Source: Pseudomonas chlororaphis subsp. aurantiaca
GTDB lineage: Bacteria; Pseudomonadota; Gammaproteobacteria; Pseudomonadales; Pseudomonadaceae
Assembly (NCBI RefSeq): GCF_013466605.1
Contig: NZ_CP059162.1
Coordinates: forward strand, 3,720,001-3,784,000
Direction: 5' to 3'
DNA length: 64,000 nucleotides
Shown here: piece after piece, positions 42,372-53,098 of the stretch
Layout of the letters: every line of letters starts with the position of its first letter
How positions within the stretch are numbered: position 1 is the stretch's first letter
The notes under the pieces: model-generated
The model's input: the letters and a program-made list of their open reading frames with translations, nothing else
Told to the model about the DNA's origin: nothing
Databases searched by the model: none
Translations under genes and position numbers: made by a program

Positions 42372-44258
42372 TTACGCCCGCCGCGTGCCGGCTACCTTGC
42401 CGGCCGGTGCAGGCTTGCGCGACAGGGTCCTGGTCCGGCGCAGGTAACGCACGGCCCAGACCAGCAGCATGCCAAGGCTCAACAACAGCGGAACCGCGGC
42501 GATGTTGAGCATCTTCAAGGTCCTGCCCAGCTCATCGATATTGGCGTTCAGCTGGTACTGCACCTCGCGCAGTTCCTTGCGAATGCGGGTTTTCTCCTGC
42601 AGGAACTGGCGCACCGTTGCCTGCTGTTCGGCGCTGAGGCTCTCGCCCTTTTCCGACGAACCCTGCAACTGCTGCAGCTTGCCTTCGGTTTCCTCGAGAC
42701 TTTCCTCGAGGGCGAAGCGTTTGGCGCGGAAGCTGTCTTCGGCCTGGCGGCGCAATTGCTCCACCACCACGAACGGACGGCTGTAGGGGCCGCGCGAGCG
42801 CAGGTTGTTCAGGGCATCCGAACCAGCGAGGTTGTCCAGGGTGTTGAGCACGAAGGAGGCGTTGTCCGCCCATGGCCGCGTTGCCGGGCGCCCGTTGATG
42901 TCCTGCATCTCCAGCCACATCCGGTCGCTCAACAGGTCCGTATCGGCCACCACCACCAGGTTGACCTGCTGCGCTTCCTTGAGGCCGTCCTTGCGTCCCT
43001 CTATGCCCTCGGCAAAGGCGGTCTTTACCGGCCCCTGCACCCGGGCGGCGACGATGTAGCGCTGGCTGGGCTGCGCCTGATCAAGCAACATCTGTTTGCG
43101 GTCGGCGGGCTTGTCGAAACGGTCCGCCTCGAAGGCCTTGGCCGAGTCGGAGCTGTACATCAGCGGGGTAAAGCGCGTGCTGGCGCCGGCCACCGGTTCG
43201 AGGATGCCGACTGTGCTCAGGGCGATGAACTCCAGCCCGGCGGTACTCGGGTCCTGCTGGCTCAAGGCGGCTTGCGGCACACCCAGGGTGAACGGCCGCG
43301 GCATCGGACGCCCGTCCTCCTCAGAACTCTCCATCAAGGCATAGAGGTTGTCCCCCAGGACCTTGCCCGGCTGCATATGAATGCCCCAGGCCTTGAACAA
43401 CGGCTCGAGATTGGAGGACTTGTCCTTGCTCTGGATGCCGAAGTACTCCTCGCCGGAGTCCTGTTCGCTGTAAGGATCGACGAAGGCCAGCAGCTTGCCG
43501 CCGCGCAGCACGAACTGGTCGATGGCGTACAGGGTCGGCTGCGAAAGTTTTTTCGGGTGCAGCAACATCAGGATGTCGACGTCTTTCGGGATGTCCTGGG
43601 TATCGGACTTGAGCTGTTGCAGATCGAAATCCCGGCGCAGCTCCTGGATCAGCATCCACGGCTCGGTCTTGCTCTGCGTGCGGATATCGAAGCCACCGTT
43701 GGCCGGCAGGCTGCTCAGCAGGCCCAGGGTTGGACGCTTCGGGTTGGCCAGGGCCTGCAGCAAGCGGCTGATGTCGTACTCGAGAAACTCTTCCTGATCC
43801 GGCGCAAAAAACTCGATCGTCTGGGCGTTGTTCTGCTCATCGGTGCCGGCCAGGCCGAAATACACTGGCGCCCCGCCCTGCCCCAGCGGCACGGCCTGCA
43901 GGCCGAACTCGCTGGCCTTGTCCTCGTCCGCGGAAAACGGCAGCGGGTCGATGACATGCAGGCGGATCTTGCCGTCGGCCTCGCGCTCATAGACCTTGAG
44001 CAATTCCTGGACACGCTGGGCATAGCCGCGCATCGGCACCAGTTCCTTCGAGCCACTGTCGGAAAAGTAGAAATACAGGTCGAGCGGTTGTTTCAGCTCC
44101 GCGAGAATCTGCCGGGTGCCGGCGCTGATGGAGTAGAGCTTGTTCTGGGTCAGGTCGAACCGGACACCGGTGAGCAGCAACCCGGTCGCCAGGTTGAAGG
44201 CCAGGAACAGCACGGCAATCAGCAACAGGCCGGAAGTGGAATACAGCATGCGTTTCAT
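42372..44258 (-). CDS. GldG-family ABC-transporter auxiliary protein
   Basis: A 628-residue protein with one membrane helix at each end (about 7-29 and 593-612) and a large periplasmic part of the GldG/DUF4350-like fold, including FDLTQNKLYSISAGTRQIL and a late coiled coil (SLEETEGKLQQLQG...LREVQYQLNANIDELGRTL). In Flavobacteria GldG belongs to the GldAFG exporter needed for gliding; Pseudomonas does not glide that way, so the role here is unknown. It is 10 bp downstream of the permease gene. Confidence 0.87.
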   Translation of the reverse strand: MKRMLYSTSGLLLIAVLFLAFNLATGLLLTGVRFDLTQNKLYSISAGTRQILAELKQPLDLYFYFSDSGSKELVPMRGYAQRVQELLKVYEREADGKIRLHVIDPLPFSADEDKASEFGLQAVPLGQGGAPVYFGLAGTDEQNNAQTIEFFAPDQEEFLEYDISRLLQALANPKRPTLGLLSSLPANGGFDIRTQSKTEPWMLIQELRRDFDLQQLKSDTQDIPKDVDILMLLHPKKLSQPTLYAIDQFVLRGGKLLAFVDPYSEQDSGEEYFGIQSKDKSSNLEPLFKAWGIHMQPGKVLGDNLYALMESSEEDGRPMPRPFTLGVPQAALSQQDPSTAGLEFIALSTVGILEPVAGASTRFTPLMYSSDSAKAFEADRFDKPADRKQMLLDQAQPSQRYIVAARVQGPVKTAFAEGIEGRKDGLKEAQQVNLVVVADTDLLSDRMWLEMQDINGRPATRPWADNASFVLNTLDNLAGSDALNNLRSRGPYSRPFVVVEQLRRQAEDSFRAKRFALEESLEETEGKLQQLQGSSEKGESLSAEQQATVRQFLQEKTRIRKELREVQYQLNANIDELGRTLKMLNIAAVPLLLSLGMLLVWAVRYLRRTRTLSRKPAPAGKVAGTRRA

Positions 44259-44268
44259 CGAATCGTCC

Positions 44269-45003
44269 TCACTCGGCTTTCTTCAGGTTGACCGTCACCA
44301 CCGTGGCCATCAGCCAGGCGACGATCACGCTGAGGAAATACAGCGGATCGCGCAGGTCGATCAGCCCTTTGCTGATCGCGCCGAAATGCGTCAGCAGGCT
44401 CAGCGAGGCCAGCAAGTCCAACAGCCATTGCGGCGCCCACGGGTTGATGGCATCCAGCACCAGGGAGAAACCGCAGGCAACGAACAGGAAACACACCGTG
44501 AAGGCGAGGATCAGGGCGATCACCTGGCTCTTGGCCATGGCCGACATGCAGGAGCCGATCGCCAGGTAGGCGCCGGCGAGCAACCAACTGCCCAGATAAC
44601 CGGTCAGGATCACGCCGTTGTCCGGGTTGCCCAGGTAATTCACGGTCAGCACCATGGGCAGGGTCAACAGCAGGGTGAGGCCGGCGACGACCCAGGCGGC
44701 GAGGAACTTGCCGACCACCGCTTCGAAACAGCTCACCGGCAGGGTCATCAGCAATTCGATGCTGCCGGACTTGCGCTCCTCCGACCACAGGCGCATGGCC
44801 AGGGCCGGCAGGAGGAACAGATAAAGCCAGGGATGGACGTCGAAGAACGGCGCCAGGTCCGCCTGGTTACGCTCGTAGAAACTGCCCAGGTAGAAGGTGA
44901 AGACGCCCGAGAGCACCAGGAAGATCTCGATGAACACGAAGGCCAGCGGCGTGGCGAAATAACTGCCCAGCTCGCGCTTGAAAATCACCGGTAGCTGTCT
45001 CAT
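44269..45003 (-). CDS. GldF-like ABC-2 permease
   Basis: A 244-residue membrane protein with six helices of the ABC-2 family (IFKRELGSYFATPLAFVFIEIFL; EERKSGSIELLMTLPVS). Its start overlaps the ATPase stop by four bases (45000-45003). It pairs with the ATPase and the GldG-like protein as one exporter. Confidence 0.9.
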   Translation of the reverse strand: MRQLPVIFKRELGSYFATPLAFVFIEIFLVLSGVFTFYLGSFYERNQADLAPFFDVHPWLYLFLLPALAMRLWSEERKSGSIELLMTLPVSCFEAVVGKFLAAWVVAGLTLLLTLPMVLTVNYLGNPDNGVILTGYLGSWLLAGAYLAIGSCMSAMAKSQVIALILAFTVCFLFVACGFSLVLDAINPWAPQWLLDLLASLSLLTHFGAISKGLIDLRDPLYFLSVIVAWLMATVVTVNLKKAE

Positions 45004-45923
45004 GCCGATCCTCCTCGGGTCAGGGTCTGGAACACTTCATCGAGACGACCCTGCTCCAGTTCCAGGCGCTTCATCTTCCAGCCACGCGCGGTTACCAGCG
45101 CGTTGACCTGCGGGAAAATCACCTCGCCAGGCCGCGCCAGCAGGGTCAGGCTGCCCTCGGCCGGGTTCTCCTCGACGCCCGCCACGCCCGGCAATACCAC
45201 CAGGGCCAGCAGGTCCAGCGGCTCGTCGGCCTGCAAGGTCACCGCCTGGCGATAGCGCGAACTGCGCTCCAGCTCATACGGCGTGCTGTCGGCCAGCAAG
45301 CGGCCATTGCTGATGATCAGGGCGCGGTTACAGACGGCCGAGACTTCTTCGAGGATGTGGGTCGAGATGATCACGATCTTGTCCTGGCCCAAGTCCTGGA
45401 TCAGTTGGCGAACCAGTTGCTTCTGGTTCGGGTCGAGCCCGTCGGTGGGTTCGTCGAGAATCAGCACCCGCGGATCGTGGAGGATCGCCTGGCCCAGGCC
45501 GACCCGGCGGGTGAAGCCCTTGGACAGGGTCTCGATGGTCTGGCGCCGGACTTCGCCCAGCTCCAGCAGGTCGATCACTCGATCCACCCGTTCGCGCTTC
45601 TGTGCGCCGCGATAGCCGCGAACGCTGGCAATGAACTCGAGAAACCCCTGTACCGCCATATCGCTGTAGCTGGGTGCGCCTTCCGGCAAGTAACCCATCT
45701 GCTGCTGGGCGTGACGGGTCTGGGTGCGGATGTCGAACCCCATGATGCTCGCGGTGCCGGAGGTCGGCGCCAGAAAGCCGGTGAGCATTTTCATCGTGGT
45801 GGATTTACCTGCACCGTTTGGCCCAAGAATCCCCAGAACTTCTCCCGGGCCGATATGACAGGACAGATCGTCGACCGCGACCTGTCCGGAAAAAGACTTG
45901 GTTAGTTTTGATATTTCGATCAT
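45000..45923 (-). CDS. GldA-like ABC transporter ATPase
   Basis: A protein of about 307 residues: Walker A GPNGAGKST, Q-loop MGYLPEG, signature LSKGFTRRVG, Walker B VLILDEPTDGLDPNQ, H-loop STHILEE. The signature LSKGF is a variant of LSGGQ that is common in this ATPase group. ATG 45923 has GGAAG upstream and starts at the family's IEISKLTKSF; the extra 49 residues of the open frame are leader sequence. Confidence 0.92.
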   Translation of the reverse strand: MIEISKLTKSFSGQVAVDDLSCHIGPGEVLGILGPNGAGKSTTMKMLTGFLAPTSGTASIMGFDIRTQTRHAQQQMGYLPEGAPSYSDMAVQGFLEFIASVRGYRGAQKRERVDRVIDLLELGEVRRQTIETLSKGFTRRVGLGQAILHDPRVLILDEPTDGLDPNQKQLVRQLIQDLGQDKIVIISTHILEEVSAVCNRALIISNGRLLADSTPYELERSSRYRQAVTLQADEPLDLLALVVLPGVAGVEENPAEGSLTLLARPGEVIFPQVNALVTARGWKMKRLELEQGRLDEVFQTLTRGGSA

Positions 45924-46216
45924 GGCTTCCAGGTTCAACAAGAGAAGTCTGAGGTGAACAGCTAAAGGCCATTCATATTCAGCAGGGGGTTGGGATTGGG
46001 TAGTTGCAACAGGATCAATAGCCGTGTTGTGCCGGAATGGGCGCAATACAATACACGCTGATATTTTCAATAAGGGTATAAAGCCATATGAACAAGATCA
46101 TTCAGTAGAAATATAAGATTTATCTTACTCATGCAAAGTATTGCTCTTAACGCCAGCTGACATTATTTCCTAGTATCCTACCCCTCATATTTTTACTTGA
46201 GTTTACTGGGAGACAT
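45924..46216. other. AT-rich intergenic region
   Basis: About 290 bp between divergent genes, with lower GC than the surroundings. It must hold the promoters of the ATPase operon and of the coiled-coil gene. No defined operator or RNA was recognised. Confidence 0.5.
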
Positions 46217-47302
46217 ATGCTCTTACGTACTATCTTCATCGAAAACAAAGAGCAGCAAATGCTGACTGCGGCTTTGCTCTGCAGTTTTTCTGTTCCAGAA
46301 GCAGGTCGAAACTTTCTCGCCTATAGCCTGAACGAAAGCATTGATGATGATAATCTGCGCGTCTATATCGCTTTGTTATTCAACGAAGGCGGTAATTACT
46401 GCCTGGGCGCCCTGGACTCGGACGAAGATGGGCAACTGGCGATGCGCGTGTTCGGCCAGATCCTGCGCGAAGCCGCCACTGGCGAACGCCGTGAAAGCGA
46501 TGTGCCCTACCATCTGCTGGACCTGAACAAACAACAGTTGCCCGCCGCCGCCGCGGCGGACCATCGACTCTTGAGCACCAAGAAGGAATGGGTCGCCAGG
46601 CTGCTGAGCTTCCAGGCTTCAGCTCAATCTGGCCCGGCGGTTGAACATTCACCCACCGTCATCGATGACCAGCAACTCGACGCCGCCCTGGCACAGCTCG
46701 ACGAACAGTTGGACCACAGCGCGGAACAGGAACACCACGAATCCACCGAGACTGCCGATGGCTGCGAAACGGAAAGCCCCCGGCCAGAGGCGCCTGCGGC
46801 CGAAATTCGCTACTCCGATGCCGGCCCCCTGCCGATGCCGGCCGAGCAGCAGAACCCGGGCGGCTTCCAGGATGACGACTGGCCTTTCCCGGGCACCGAC
46901 CCCGAGCAGTTCCTGCAGGATGTAGAGGTCAGCCTGATGGAGTTTTCCACTATCGCCGACCGGCTCAAGCAGCAGAAACAGCACAGCCAGGCACAACAGC
47001 AGACCTTGAACTCCAGGGAGTCTCAACTGCAGGAGAAAGAGCGCCTGTTCGAACGGAAGGAAGAACAGTTACAACAATGGCAACGGCAACTTGATCAGGA
47101 TCGGCAAGCCGACAGTGCGCTACGCGCGCAACAAGAAGAGCGTCAGTGCGAACTGGATAAACGTGAAGAAGCTCTGCAGCAAAAGACCAGGGAACTGGCG
47201 CAGCAATTCAAGAAGCTCAACCATGCCAAGGACCACTTCAACAACACCCTGAAAAACCTCAATGAGATCATTCGAGTCAATGAGGATGTGCTGTCCGAAT
47301 AA
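46217..47302 (+). CDS. Unrecognised protein with C-terminal coiled coil
   Basis: A 361-residue protein not assigned to a known family. The first ~120 residues are compact (MLLRTIFIENKEQQMLTAAL, DDDNLRVYIALLFNEGGNYC). Residues ~130-240 are acidic and Pro/Glu-rich and probably unstructured. Residues ~245-355 form a Gln-rich coiled coil (QKQHSQAQQQ, KERLFERKEEQLQQWQRQL). The upstream 290 bp are AT-rich, and the start follows GGGAGACAT. It stands alone between the Gld-like exporter and a binding-protein-like gene. Confidence 0.75.
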   Translation: MLLRTIFIENKEQQMLTAALLCSFSVPEAGRNFLAYSLNESIDDDNLRVYIALLFNEGGNYCLGALDSDEDGQLAMRVFGQILREAATGERRESDVPYHLLDLNKQQLPAAAAADHRLLSTKKEWVARLLSFQASAQSGPAVEHSPTVIDDQQLDAALAQLDEQLDHSAEQEHHESTETADGCETESPRPEAPAAEIRYSDAGPLPMPAEQQNPGGFQDDDWPFPGTDPEQFLQDVEVSLMEFSTIADRLKQQKQHSQAQQQTLNSRESQLQEKERLFERKEEQLQQWQRQLDQDRQADSALRAQQEERQCELDKREEALQQKTRELAQQFKKLNHAKDHFNNTLKNLNEIIRVNEDVLSE

Positions 47303-47358
47303 ACCTATCCTGGCCGCCAGGCAAACTTCGTTGTTACCAGGACTGATGGCCCACTCAA

Positions 47359-48150
47359 TTACAAGCTGCCTGACTTTGTCGACTTTGCCATCGAATCGTT
47401 ATTTAGATAGCGACCTTTGACTTTCTCGATATAACCGTCACGGCGCATGGTTTCTATGGCTTTCGCGACATGGGTCACGACATCGGCGTTGCACACTTTG
47501 GAACAGGCAAGGTAAAGCTCATGACTGACCATGGGCGGGCTCATCAACAGCGGCCGGCTGGAGACGCGCTTCCAGATATACCGGCTTTCCTGGACCCCGT
47601 TGAACCAGGCGTCCACCCTGCCCTTCAACAACAGTTGCGCGGGGTTTCCGCCGATCTTGATCGCATAGATCTGTTCCGGGGCGAAGCCTTTGCTGCGCAG
47701 GATTTCTTCCTGGGCACTGCCCAGCCCCACGGCGATGGCCTTGAAACGCCGCCGGGCTTCTTCGAAGCTCGCCACTTTATGCTCGAGGCTGAAAAACGCC
47801 CGGTCCATCTGCATGATCGGGGCAATCCAGGTGTAGCGATGTTCCCGCTCGGGTGTGCGGCTGAGTGGAGCGATCAGGACGTTGTCCTTTTCAATGGCAT
47901 ATTTCTGCGCCCGCGCCCACGGCAGGGCTCTGGGTTCGCTGGCATACCCGCTGTTTTTCAGCGCCTGCAAGACAATGTCACCGACTATGCCGTGACGATC
48001 GCCCTGATCGATCAGGGTCAGGGGCGGTGCGTCCGGCACCAGGAACTCGAGGGGCTCCTGTGCCCCGAGCACAGGAATCGATCCCAAAAATAGCGGCAGT
48101 AACAACAGGGTGAAAAGAGAAACGCCTTTGGCTGGTGTTCTGTCAATCAC
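47359..48150 (-). CDS. Periplasmic solute-binding-like protein (SBP_bac_3 fold)
   Basis: A 263-residue protein with a signal peptide (hydrophobic LFTLLLLPLFLGSIPVLGA) and an extracellular solute-binding fold: PPLTLIDQGDRHGIVGDIVLQAL, PWARAQKYAIEKDNVLIAP, and a C-terminal AKAIETMRRDGYIEKVKGRY. There is no ABC transporter beside it, and such orphan proteins in Pseudomonas can act as sensors or be vestigial. Ligand unknown. Confidence 0.82.
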   Translation of the reverse strand: MIDRTPAKGVSLFTLLLLPLFLGSIPVLGAQEPLEFLVPDAPPLTLIDQGDRHGIVGDIVLQALKNSGYASEPRALPWARAQKYAIEKDNVLIAPLSRTPEREHRYTWIAPIMQMDRAFFSLEHKVASFEEARRRFKAIAVGLGSAQEEILRSKGFAPEQIYAIKIGGNPAQLLLKGRVDAWFNGVQESRYIWKRVSSRPLLMSPPMVSHELYLACSKVCNADVVTHVAKAIETMRRDGYIEKVKGRYLNNDSMAKSTKSGSL

Positions 48151-48930
48151 ACAACGAGCCTCTTATTGGCTTTTATTCGATATTGAGTGGTCGGTGGTCA
48201 GGGTGTGAATGGTAGAGCAGTGTGGTTGTCGGTACCCTGCTTCTGCCGATTCGGACAAAGATAGCCCCCGTTTTCTTCACTATTGTTTGACTTCAGGCAA
48301 ATGATCGGGCGGCGCTACAGACCCTGCGCAGTATACGACGGGAACGCGACGGCCTTATCGAAGGTCGTATCGGTCGCCATGGTCGGGCGGCCTGAAAGTG
48401 TCAAGGCAACCAGATAGAGCGTCCATGGATCGCTGGTGTGCAAACGGATGCGCCTTGGTTCAAGTGACGCTTGAAAACAGTGGCGCCCGCAAAGTTGAAG
48501 AACGTCTCTCGACCAAGCGACTTTCACCCATGTTATCAGCGCAAAAAAACACCTTTGGGATTGCTGCAACCGGGGTTTTCCCGGTCAACGAGTGGCGAAG
48601 TCTGAACACCGGCTGTCTAGGTGAAAGATAAACGCGCCGTTGGCCTTTTTTTCATGTTCGTTTCACATTTTTCCGCTTAACCTGAATCCATTCAGGGGCG
48701 CTGGGAGCCAGCTCGGCCATCTAATCGAGACAAAAGCTAACACATTGATCTGGCTTTACTTTTACCTTGCATGATCTTTACTGCAATCAGGCATGGATGA
48801 GCATACCGACCTCACTTATGGACGCGCTTCAATGACCGAACCAAAAACGCCTTTTTTGAATAACCCCATCTGTAGCACAGGCGCTTTTTCTTCTTTCGAT
48901 TGCTGAAATCCTTTTTTCCCCGAGGTCTAA
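48151..48930. other. Long non-coding gap upstream of the arn operon
   Basis: About 780 bp without a believable gene; the small ORFs on either strand have poor start regions and no family features. A hairpin ACCGGG/CCCGGT lies at 48569-48585. The arn promoter must lie in the right part. PmrA/PhoP control is known for arn in Pseudomonas, but I could not identify a clear binding-site pair by eye. Confidence 0.45.
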
Positions 48931-50079
48931 ATGAACCAGGTTTTCCTTCCTTTCTCGCGCCCGAGTATCGGCGATGAAGAGGTTGCTGCGGTCGAGCAGG
49001 TTCTACGTTCCGGCTGGATCACCACCGGACCGAAAAACCAGGAGCTCGAGCAGCAATTCGCCGCGCGGGTCGGCTGCAAGCACGCGGTGGCGCTGTCGTC
49101 GGCCACCGGCGGCATGCACATCACCTTGCTGGCCCTGGGGATCGGTCCCGGCGACGAGGTGATCACCCCCTCGCAGACCTGGGTTTCCACCGCCAACATG
49201 ATCTGCCTGCTGGGGGCGACGCCGGTCTTCGTCGATGTCGACCCGCACACCCTGATGACCGACGCCGCCACGGTTGAAGCAGCGATCACGCCACGGACCA
49301 AGGCGATCATCCCGGTGCATTACGCCGGCGCCGCCTTCGATCTCGACCCGCTCTACGCCCTGGCCGACAAACACGGGATCGCGGTGATCGAGGACGCCGC
49401 CCACGGCGCCGGCACTACCTATCGCGGGCGGCCCGTCGGCGCCCGGGGCACGGCGATCTTTTCCTTCCATGCGATCAAGAACATGACCTGCGCCGAAGGC
49501 GCGATGTTCGTCAGCAATGACGAGGCCCTGGCCAACCGGGTGCGCATGCTCAAGTTCCATGGCCTGGGTGTCGACGCCTATGACCGCCTGACCCACGGGC
49601 GCAAGCCCCAGGCCGAGGTGATCGAGCCCGGCTTCAAATACAACCTGGCGGATATCAATGCCGCCATCGCCCTGGTGCAGTTGCAGCGCCTGGACGCGAT
49701 CAATCGCCAGCGCGAAGTCCTGGCCAACGCCTATCTGGAGCAACTGCGCGACCTGCCGGTGCAACCGCTGCACCTGCCGACGTATCCGCAACAGCATGCC
49801 TGGCACCTGTTCATCCTGCGCATCGACGCCGAGCGTTGCGGCATCGATCGCGACGGCTTCATGAAGGCTTTGCAGGAACAGAACATCGGCAGTGGCATCC
49901 ATTTCGTCGCCACTCACCTGCACAGTTATTACCGCCAGCGCTTCCCGGATGTGCATTTACCCAACACCGAATGGAACTCGACACGCCTGTGCTCGATTCC
50001 GCTGTTCCCCGACATGACCCTCGACGATGTCGAGCGGGTCGTCGGCGCCATCAAAACCTGTCTGGACCGAAGCCTTTGA
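48931..50079 (+). CDS. arnB: UDP-L-Ara4O aminotransferase ArnB
   Basis: A 382-residue PLP enzyme of the DegT/DnrJ family that converts UDP-4-keto-arabinose to UDP-L-Ara4N. The PLP Lys is in [14 protein letters not shown], with the phosphate-binding [11 protein letters not shown] and [10 protein letters not shown] upstream. It begins the arn operon; GAGG lies five bases before the ATG. The stop overlaps the TTG start of arnC. Confidence 0.96.
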   Translation: MNQVFLPFSRPSIGDEEVAAVEQVLRSGWITTGPKNQELEQQFAARVGCKHAVALSSATGGMHITLLALGIGPGDEVITPSQTWVSTANMICLLGATPVFVDVDPHTLMTDAATVEAAITPRTKAIIPVHYAGAAFDLDPLYALADKHGIAVIEDAAHGAGTTYRGRPVGARGTAIFSFHAIKNMTCAEGAMFVSNDEALANRVRMLKFHGLGVDAYDRLTHGRKPQAEVIEPGFKYNLADINAAIALVQLQRLDAINRQREVLANAYLEQLRDLPVQPLHLPTYPQQHAWHLFILRIDAERCGIDRDGFMKALQEQNIGSGIHFVATHLHSYYRQRFPDVHLPNTEWNSTRLCSIPLFPDMTLDDVERVVGAIKTCLDRSL

Positions 50080-51095
50080 AACCTTACCCAATCCAGTTCG
50101 TGTCGATCGTCATTCCGGTCTACAACGAAGAACAGAGCCTGCCCGAACTGCTGCGCCGCACTGTAGCGGCATGCCGCCAGCTCAAGCACGATTTCGAGAT
50201 CGTCCTGGTCGACGACGGCAGCCGCGACGAATCGGCACAGATCCTCGAGGACGCCGCCAGCCGCGAAGGCAGCCCGGTGGTGGCGGTGATCCTCAACCGC
50301 AACTACGGCCAGCATGCGGCGATCATGGCCGGTTTCGAGCAGTGCCGCGGCGACGTGGTCATCACCCTGGATGCCGACCTGCAGAACCCGCCGGAAGAAA
50401 TCCCGCACCTGGTGGCCCAGGCCGAGCTGGGCTACGACGTGGTCGGCACGGTGCGCAACAACCGCCAGGATTCCGCCTGGCGCCGCTGGCCGTCGAAGCT
50501 GATCAACCTGGCCGTGCAACGCTCCACCGGCGTGGCCATGAACGACTACGGCTGCATGCTGCGCGCCTACCGCCGCAGTGTGGTCGACGCCATGCTCGCC
50601 TGCCGCGAACGCAGCACCTTTATCCCGATCCTGGCCAACAGCTTCGCCCGCCACACCACCGAGGTGCTGGTGAACCACGCCGAGCGTGAACACGGCGATT
50701 CCAAGTACAGCCCGATGCGCCTGATCAACCTGATGTTCGACCTGATCACCTGCATGACCACCACGCCGCTGCGCCTGCTGAGCATCATCGGTTTCAGCAT
50801 GGCCGGCCTCGGTGTGCTGTTCGCCCTGTTGCTGATTTTCCTGCGCCTGGTGTTCGGTTCCGAATGGGCCGGCGACGGTATGTTCGTGCTGTTCGCCATC
50901 CTGTTCGTGTTCACCGGTGGCCAGTTCATCGGCATGGGCCTGTTGGGTGAATACCTGGGGCGCATGTACAGCGATGTGCGCGCCCGCCCACGCTTCTTCA
51001 TTGAAAAAGTCCTGCGCAGCCAGCCTGCCGCCCCTGCTCCCGCTGTCACGGTCGACGGTCTAACTTCCACTCTCTCCGATCAGGTTTCGCCATGA
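50076..51095 (+). CDS. arnC: Undecaprenyl-phosphate Ara4FN transferase ArnC
   Basis: A 339-residue GT2 glycosyltransferase with N-terminal catalytic domain ([33 protein letters not shown]) and two C-terminal membrane helices (residues about 235-300). It moves formylated Ara4N from UDP to undecaprenyl phosphate at the inner face of the membrane. The frame begins with TTG at 50076, overlapping the arnB stop (TTGA) and matching the family's N-terminus KPYPI; the long open frame upstream is not used. Confidence 0.95.
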   Translation: MKPYPIQFVSIVIPVYNEEQSLPELLRRTVAACRQLKHDFEIVLVDDGSRDESAQILEDAASREGSPVVAVILNRNYGQHAAIMAGFEQCRGDVVITLDADLQNPPEEIPHLVAQAELGYDVVGTVRNNRQDSAWRRWPSKLINLAVQRSTGVAMNDYGCMLRAYRRSVVDAMLACRERSTFIPILANSFARHTTEVLVNHAEREHGDSKYSPMRLINLMFDLITCMTTTPLRLLSIIGFSMAGLGVLFALLLIFLRLVFGSEWAGDGMFVLFAILFVFTGGQFIGMGLLGEYLGRMYSDVRARPRFFIEKVLRSQPAAPAPAVTVDGLTSTLSDQVSP

Positions 51096-53098
51096 GTCAT
51101 AAAGCTGTTGTCTTCGCCTATCACGATATCGGCTGCGCAGGCCTCGAAGCCCTGCTCAATGCAGGCTATGAAATCGGCGCGGTCTTCACCCATGCCGACG
51201 ATCCGCAGGAAAACACCTTCTACGCCTCCGTGGCCCAGTTGTGCTCGCTCAAGGGCATCCCGGTGCATGCCCCGGAGGACGCCAACCACCCGCTGTGGAT
51301 CGAGCGCATCGCCAAGCTGAAGCCTGACTACATCTTCTCCTTCTACTATCGCAACCTGCTCAACGAAGCGCTGCTGGCCACCGCCAGCAAAGGCGCGTTC
51401 AACCTGCACGGTTCGCTGCTGCCGAGCTACCGTGGCCGCGCGCCGGCCAACTGGGTGCTGGTCAATGGCGAAAGCGAAACCGGCGTGACCCTGCACCGCA
51501 TGGTCAAGCGCGCCGACGCCGGGGCGATCATTGCCCAGCAGCGGGTGGCCATCGAACGCAGCGATACCGCGCTGAGCCTGCACGGCAAGCTGCGCGCCGC
51601 CGCCGCCAGCCTGCTGCGCGACACCCTGCCCGCCCTGGCGCAAGGCAAGGTCAGCGAAACCGCCCAGGACGAATCCAGGGCCAGCTACTTCGGTCGCCGC
51701 ACCGCGGCCGACGGCAAGTTGCTGTGGAGCCAGCCGGCCGAACAGCTGTTCAACCTGGTGCGTGCCGTGACCAAGCCTTACCCGGGCGCGTTCTGCGCCG
51801 TGGGCGAACACAAGCTGATCGTCTGGAGCGCCGAGGTGGTCAAGGGCAACGACGGCCAGGCCCCGGGCCGGGTGATCAGCGTCGACCCGCTGCGCATCGC
51901 CTGTGGCCAGGACTCGCTGCGGATCAACGCCGGCCAGCGCAACGATAACGGCCTGTACCTCAGCGGCCCGCAACTGGCCAACGAGCTGGGCCTGGTGGAC
52001 GGCTCGCTGCTGCGCGGCGCCGAATCCGGCCGTGCCCCACGGCGTACCCGGGTGCTGATCCTCGGCGTCAACGGCTTTATCGGCAACCACCTGTCCGAGC
52101 GCCTGCTGCGTGACGACAAGTACGAAGTCTACGGCCTGGATATCGGCTCCGACGCCATCGAGCGCCTGCGCGACCACCCGCACTTCCACTTCGTCGAAGG
52201 CGATATCAGCATTCACTCCGAGTGGATCGAGTACCACATCAAGAAGTGCGACGTGGTCCTGCCGCTGGTGGCCATCGCCACGCCGATCGAATACACCCGC
52301 AACCCGCTACGCGTGTTCGAACTGGACTTCGAAGAGAACCTCAAGCTGGTCCGCTACTGCGTCAAGTACAACAAACGCGTGATCTTCCCGTCGACCTCCG
52401 AGGTCTACGGCATGTGCCAGGACCAGAACTTCGACGAAGACAGCTCCAACCTGATCGTCGGCCCGATCAACAAGCAGCGCTGGATCTACTCGGTGTCCAA
52501 GCAGTTGCTGGACCGGGTGATCTGGGCCTACGGCAGCAAGGGCCTGAACTTCACCCTGTTCCGTCCGTTCAACTGGATGGGGCCGCGCCTGGACCGCCTG
52601 GACTCGGCACGCATCGGCAGCTCCCGGGCCATCACCCAGCTGATCCTCAACCTGGTGGAAGGCACGCCGATCCGCCTGTTCGACGGTGGCGAGCAGAAGC
52701 GCTGCTTCACCGACATCGCCGACGGCATCGAGGCCCTGGCGCGCATCGTCGACAACGAAAACGATGTGTGCAACGGCCAGATCATCAACATCGGCAACCC
52801 GGACAACGAAGCCAGTATCCGCCAGTTGGGCGAAGAGCTGCTGCGCCAGTTCGAGGCCCACCCGCTGCGTGGCAACTTCCCGCCGTTCGCCGGTTTCCGC
52901 GAGGTCGAGAGCAAGTCGTTCTACGGCGCCGGCTACCAGGACGTGGAACACCGCAAGCCGAGCATCGCCAACGCCAAGCGCCTGCTGAACTGGGAGCCGA
53001 CCGTCGAGATGAAGCAAACCATCGGCAACACGCTGGACTTCTTCCTGCGCGAAGCCATGCTCGAAATCGCGGAGCCCTCTAAAGAAGAAGCATGCTGA
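51092..53098 (+). CDS. arnA: Bifunctional UDP-GlcA decarboxylase / UDP-Ara4N formyltransferase ArnA
   Basis: A 668-residue two-domain enzyme. The N-terminal formyltransferase (about 1-305) has the N-x-H region [16 protein letters not shown]. The C-terminal short-chain dehydrogenase (about 317-660) starts with [15 protein letters not shown] and has the catalytic SEVYG...Y-x3-K (IYSVSKQ). It oxidises and decarboxylates UDP-glucuronate made by Ugd and formylates UDP-Ara4N. The ATG overlaps the arnC stop by four bases. Confidence 0.96.
   Translation: MSHKAVVFAYHDIGCAGLEALLNAGYEIGAVFTHADDPQENTFYASVAQLCSLKGIPVHAPEDANHPLWIERIAKLKPDYIFSFYYRNLLNEALLATASKGAFNLHGSLLPSYRGRAPANWVLVNGESETGVTLHRMVKRADAGAIIAQQRVAIERSDTALSLHGKLRAAAASLLRDTLPALAQGKVSETAQDESRASYFGRRTAADGKLLWSQPAEQLFNLVRAVTKPYPGAFCAVGEHKLIVWSAEVVKGNDGQAPGRVISVDPLRIACGQDSLRINAGQRNDNGLYLSGPQLANELGLVDGSLLRGAESGRAPRRTRVLILGVNGFIGNHLSERLLRDDKYEVYGLDIGSDAIERLRDHPHFHFVEGDISIHSEWIEYHIKKCDVVLPLVAIATPIEYTRNPLRVFELDFEENLKLVRYCVKYNKRVIFPSTSEVYGMCQDQNFDEDSSNLIVGPINKQRWIYSVSKQLLDRVIWAYGSKGLNFTLFRPFNWMGPRLDRLDSARIGSSRAITQLILNLVEGTPIRLFDGGEQKRCFTDIADGIEALARIVDNENDVCNGQIINIGNPDNEASIRQLGEELLRQFEAHPLRGNFPPFAGFREVESKSFYGAGYQDVEHRKPSIANAKRLLNWEPTVEMKQTIGNTLDFFLREAMLEIAEPSKEEAC

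Noticed and set aside
48315..48631. Small ORFs on both strands upstream of arnB
   Set aside because: No SD, no family features, and the two overlap on opposite strands.
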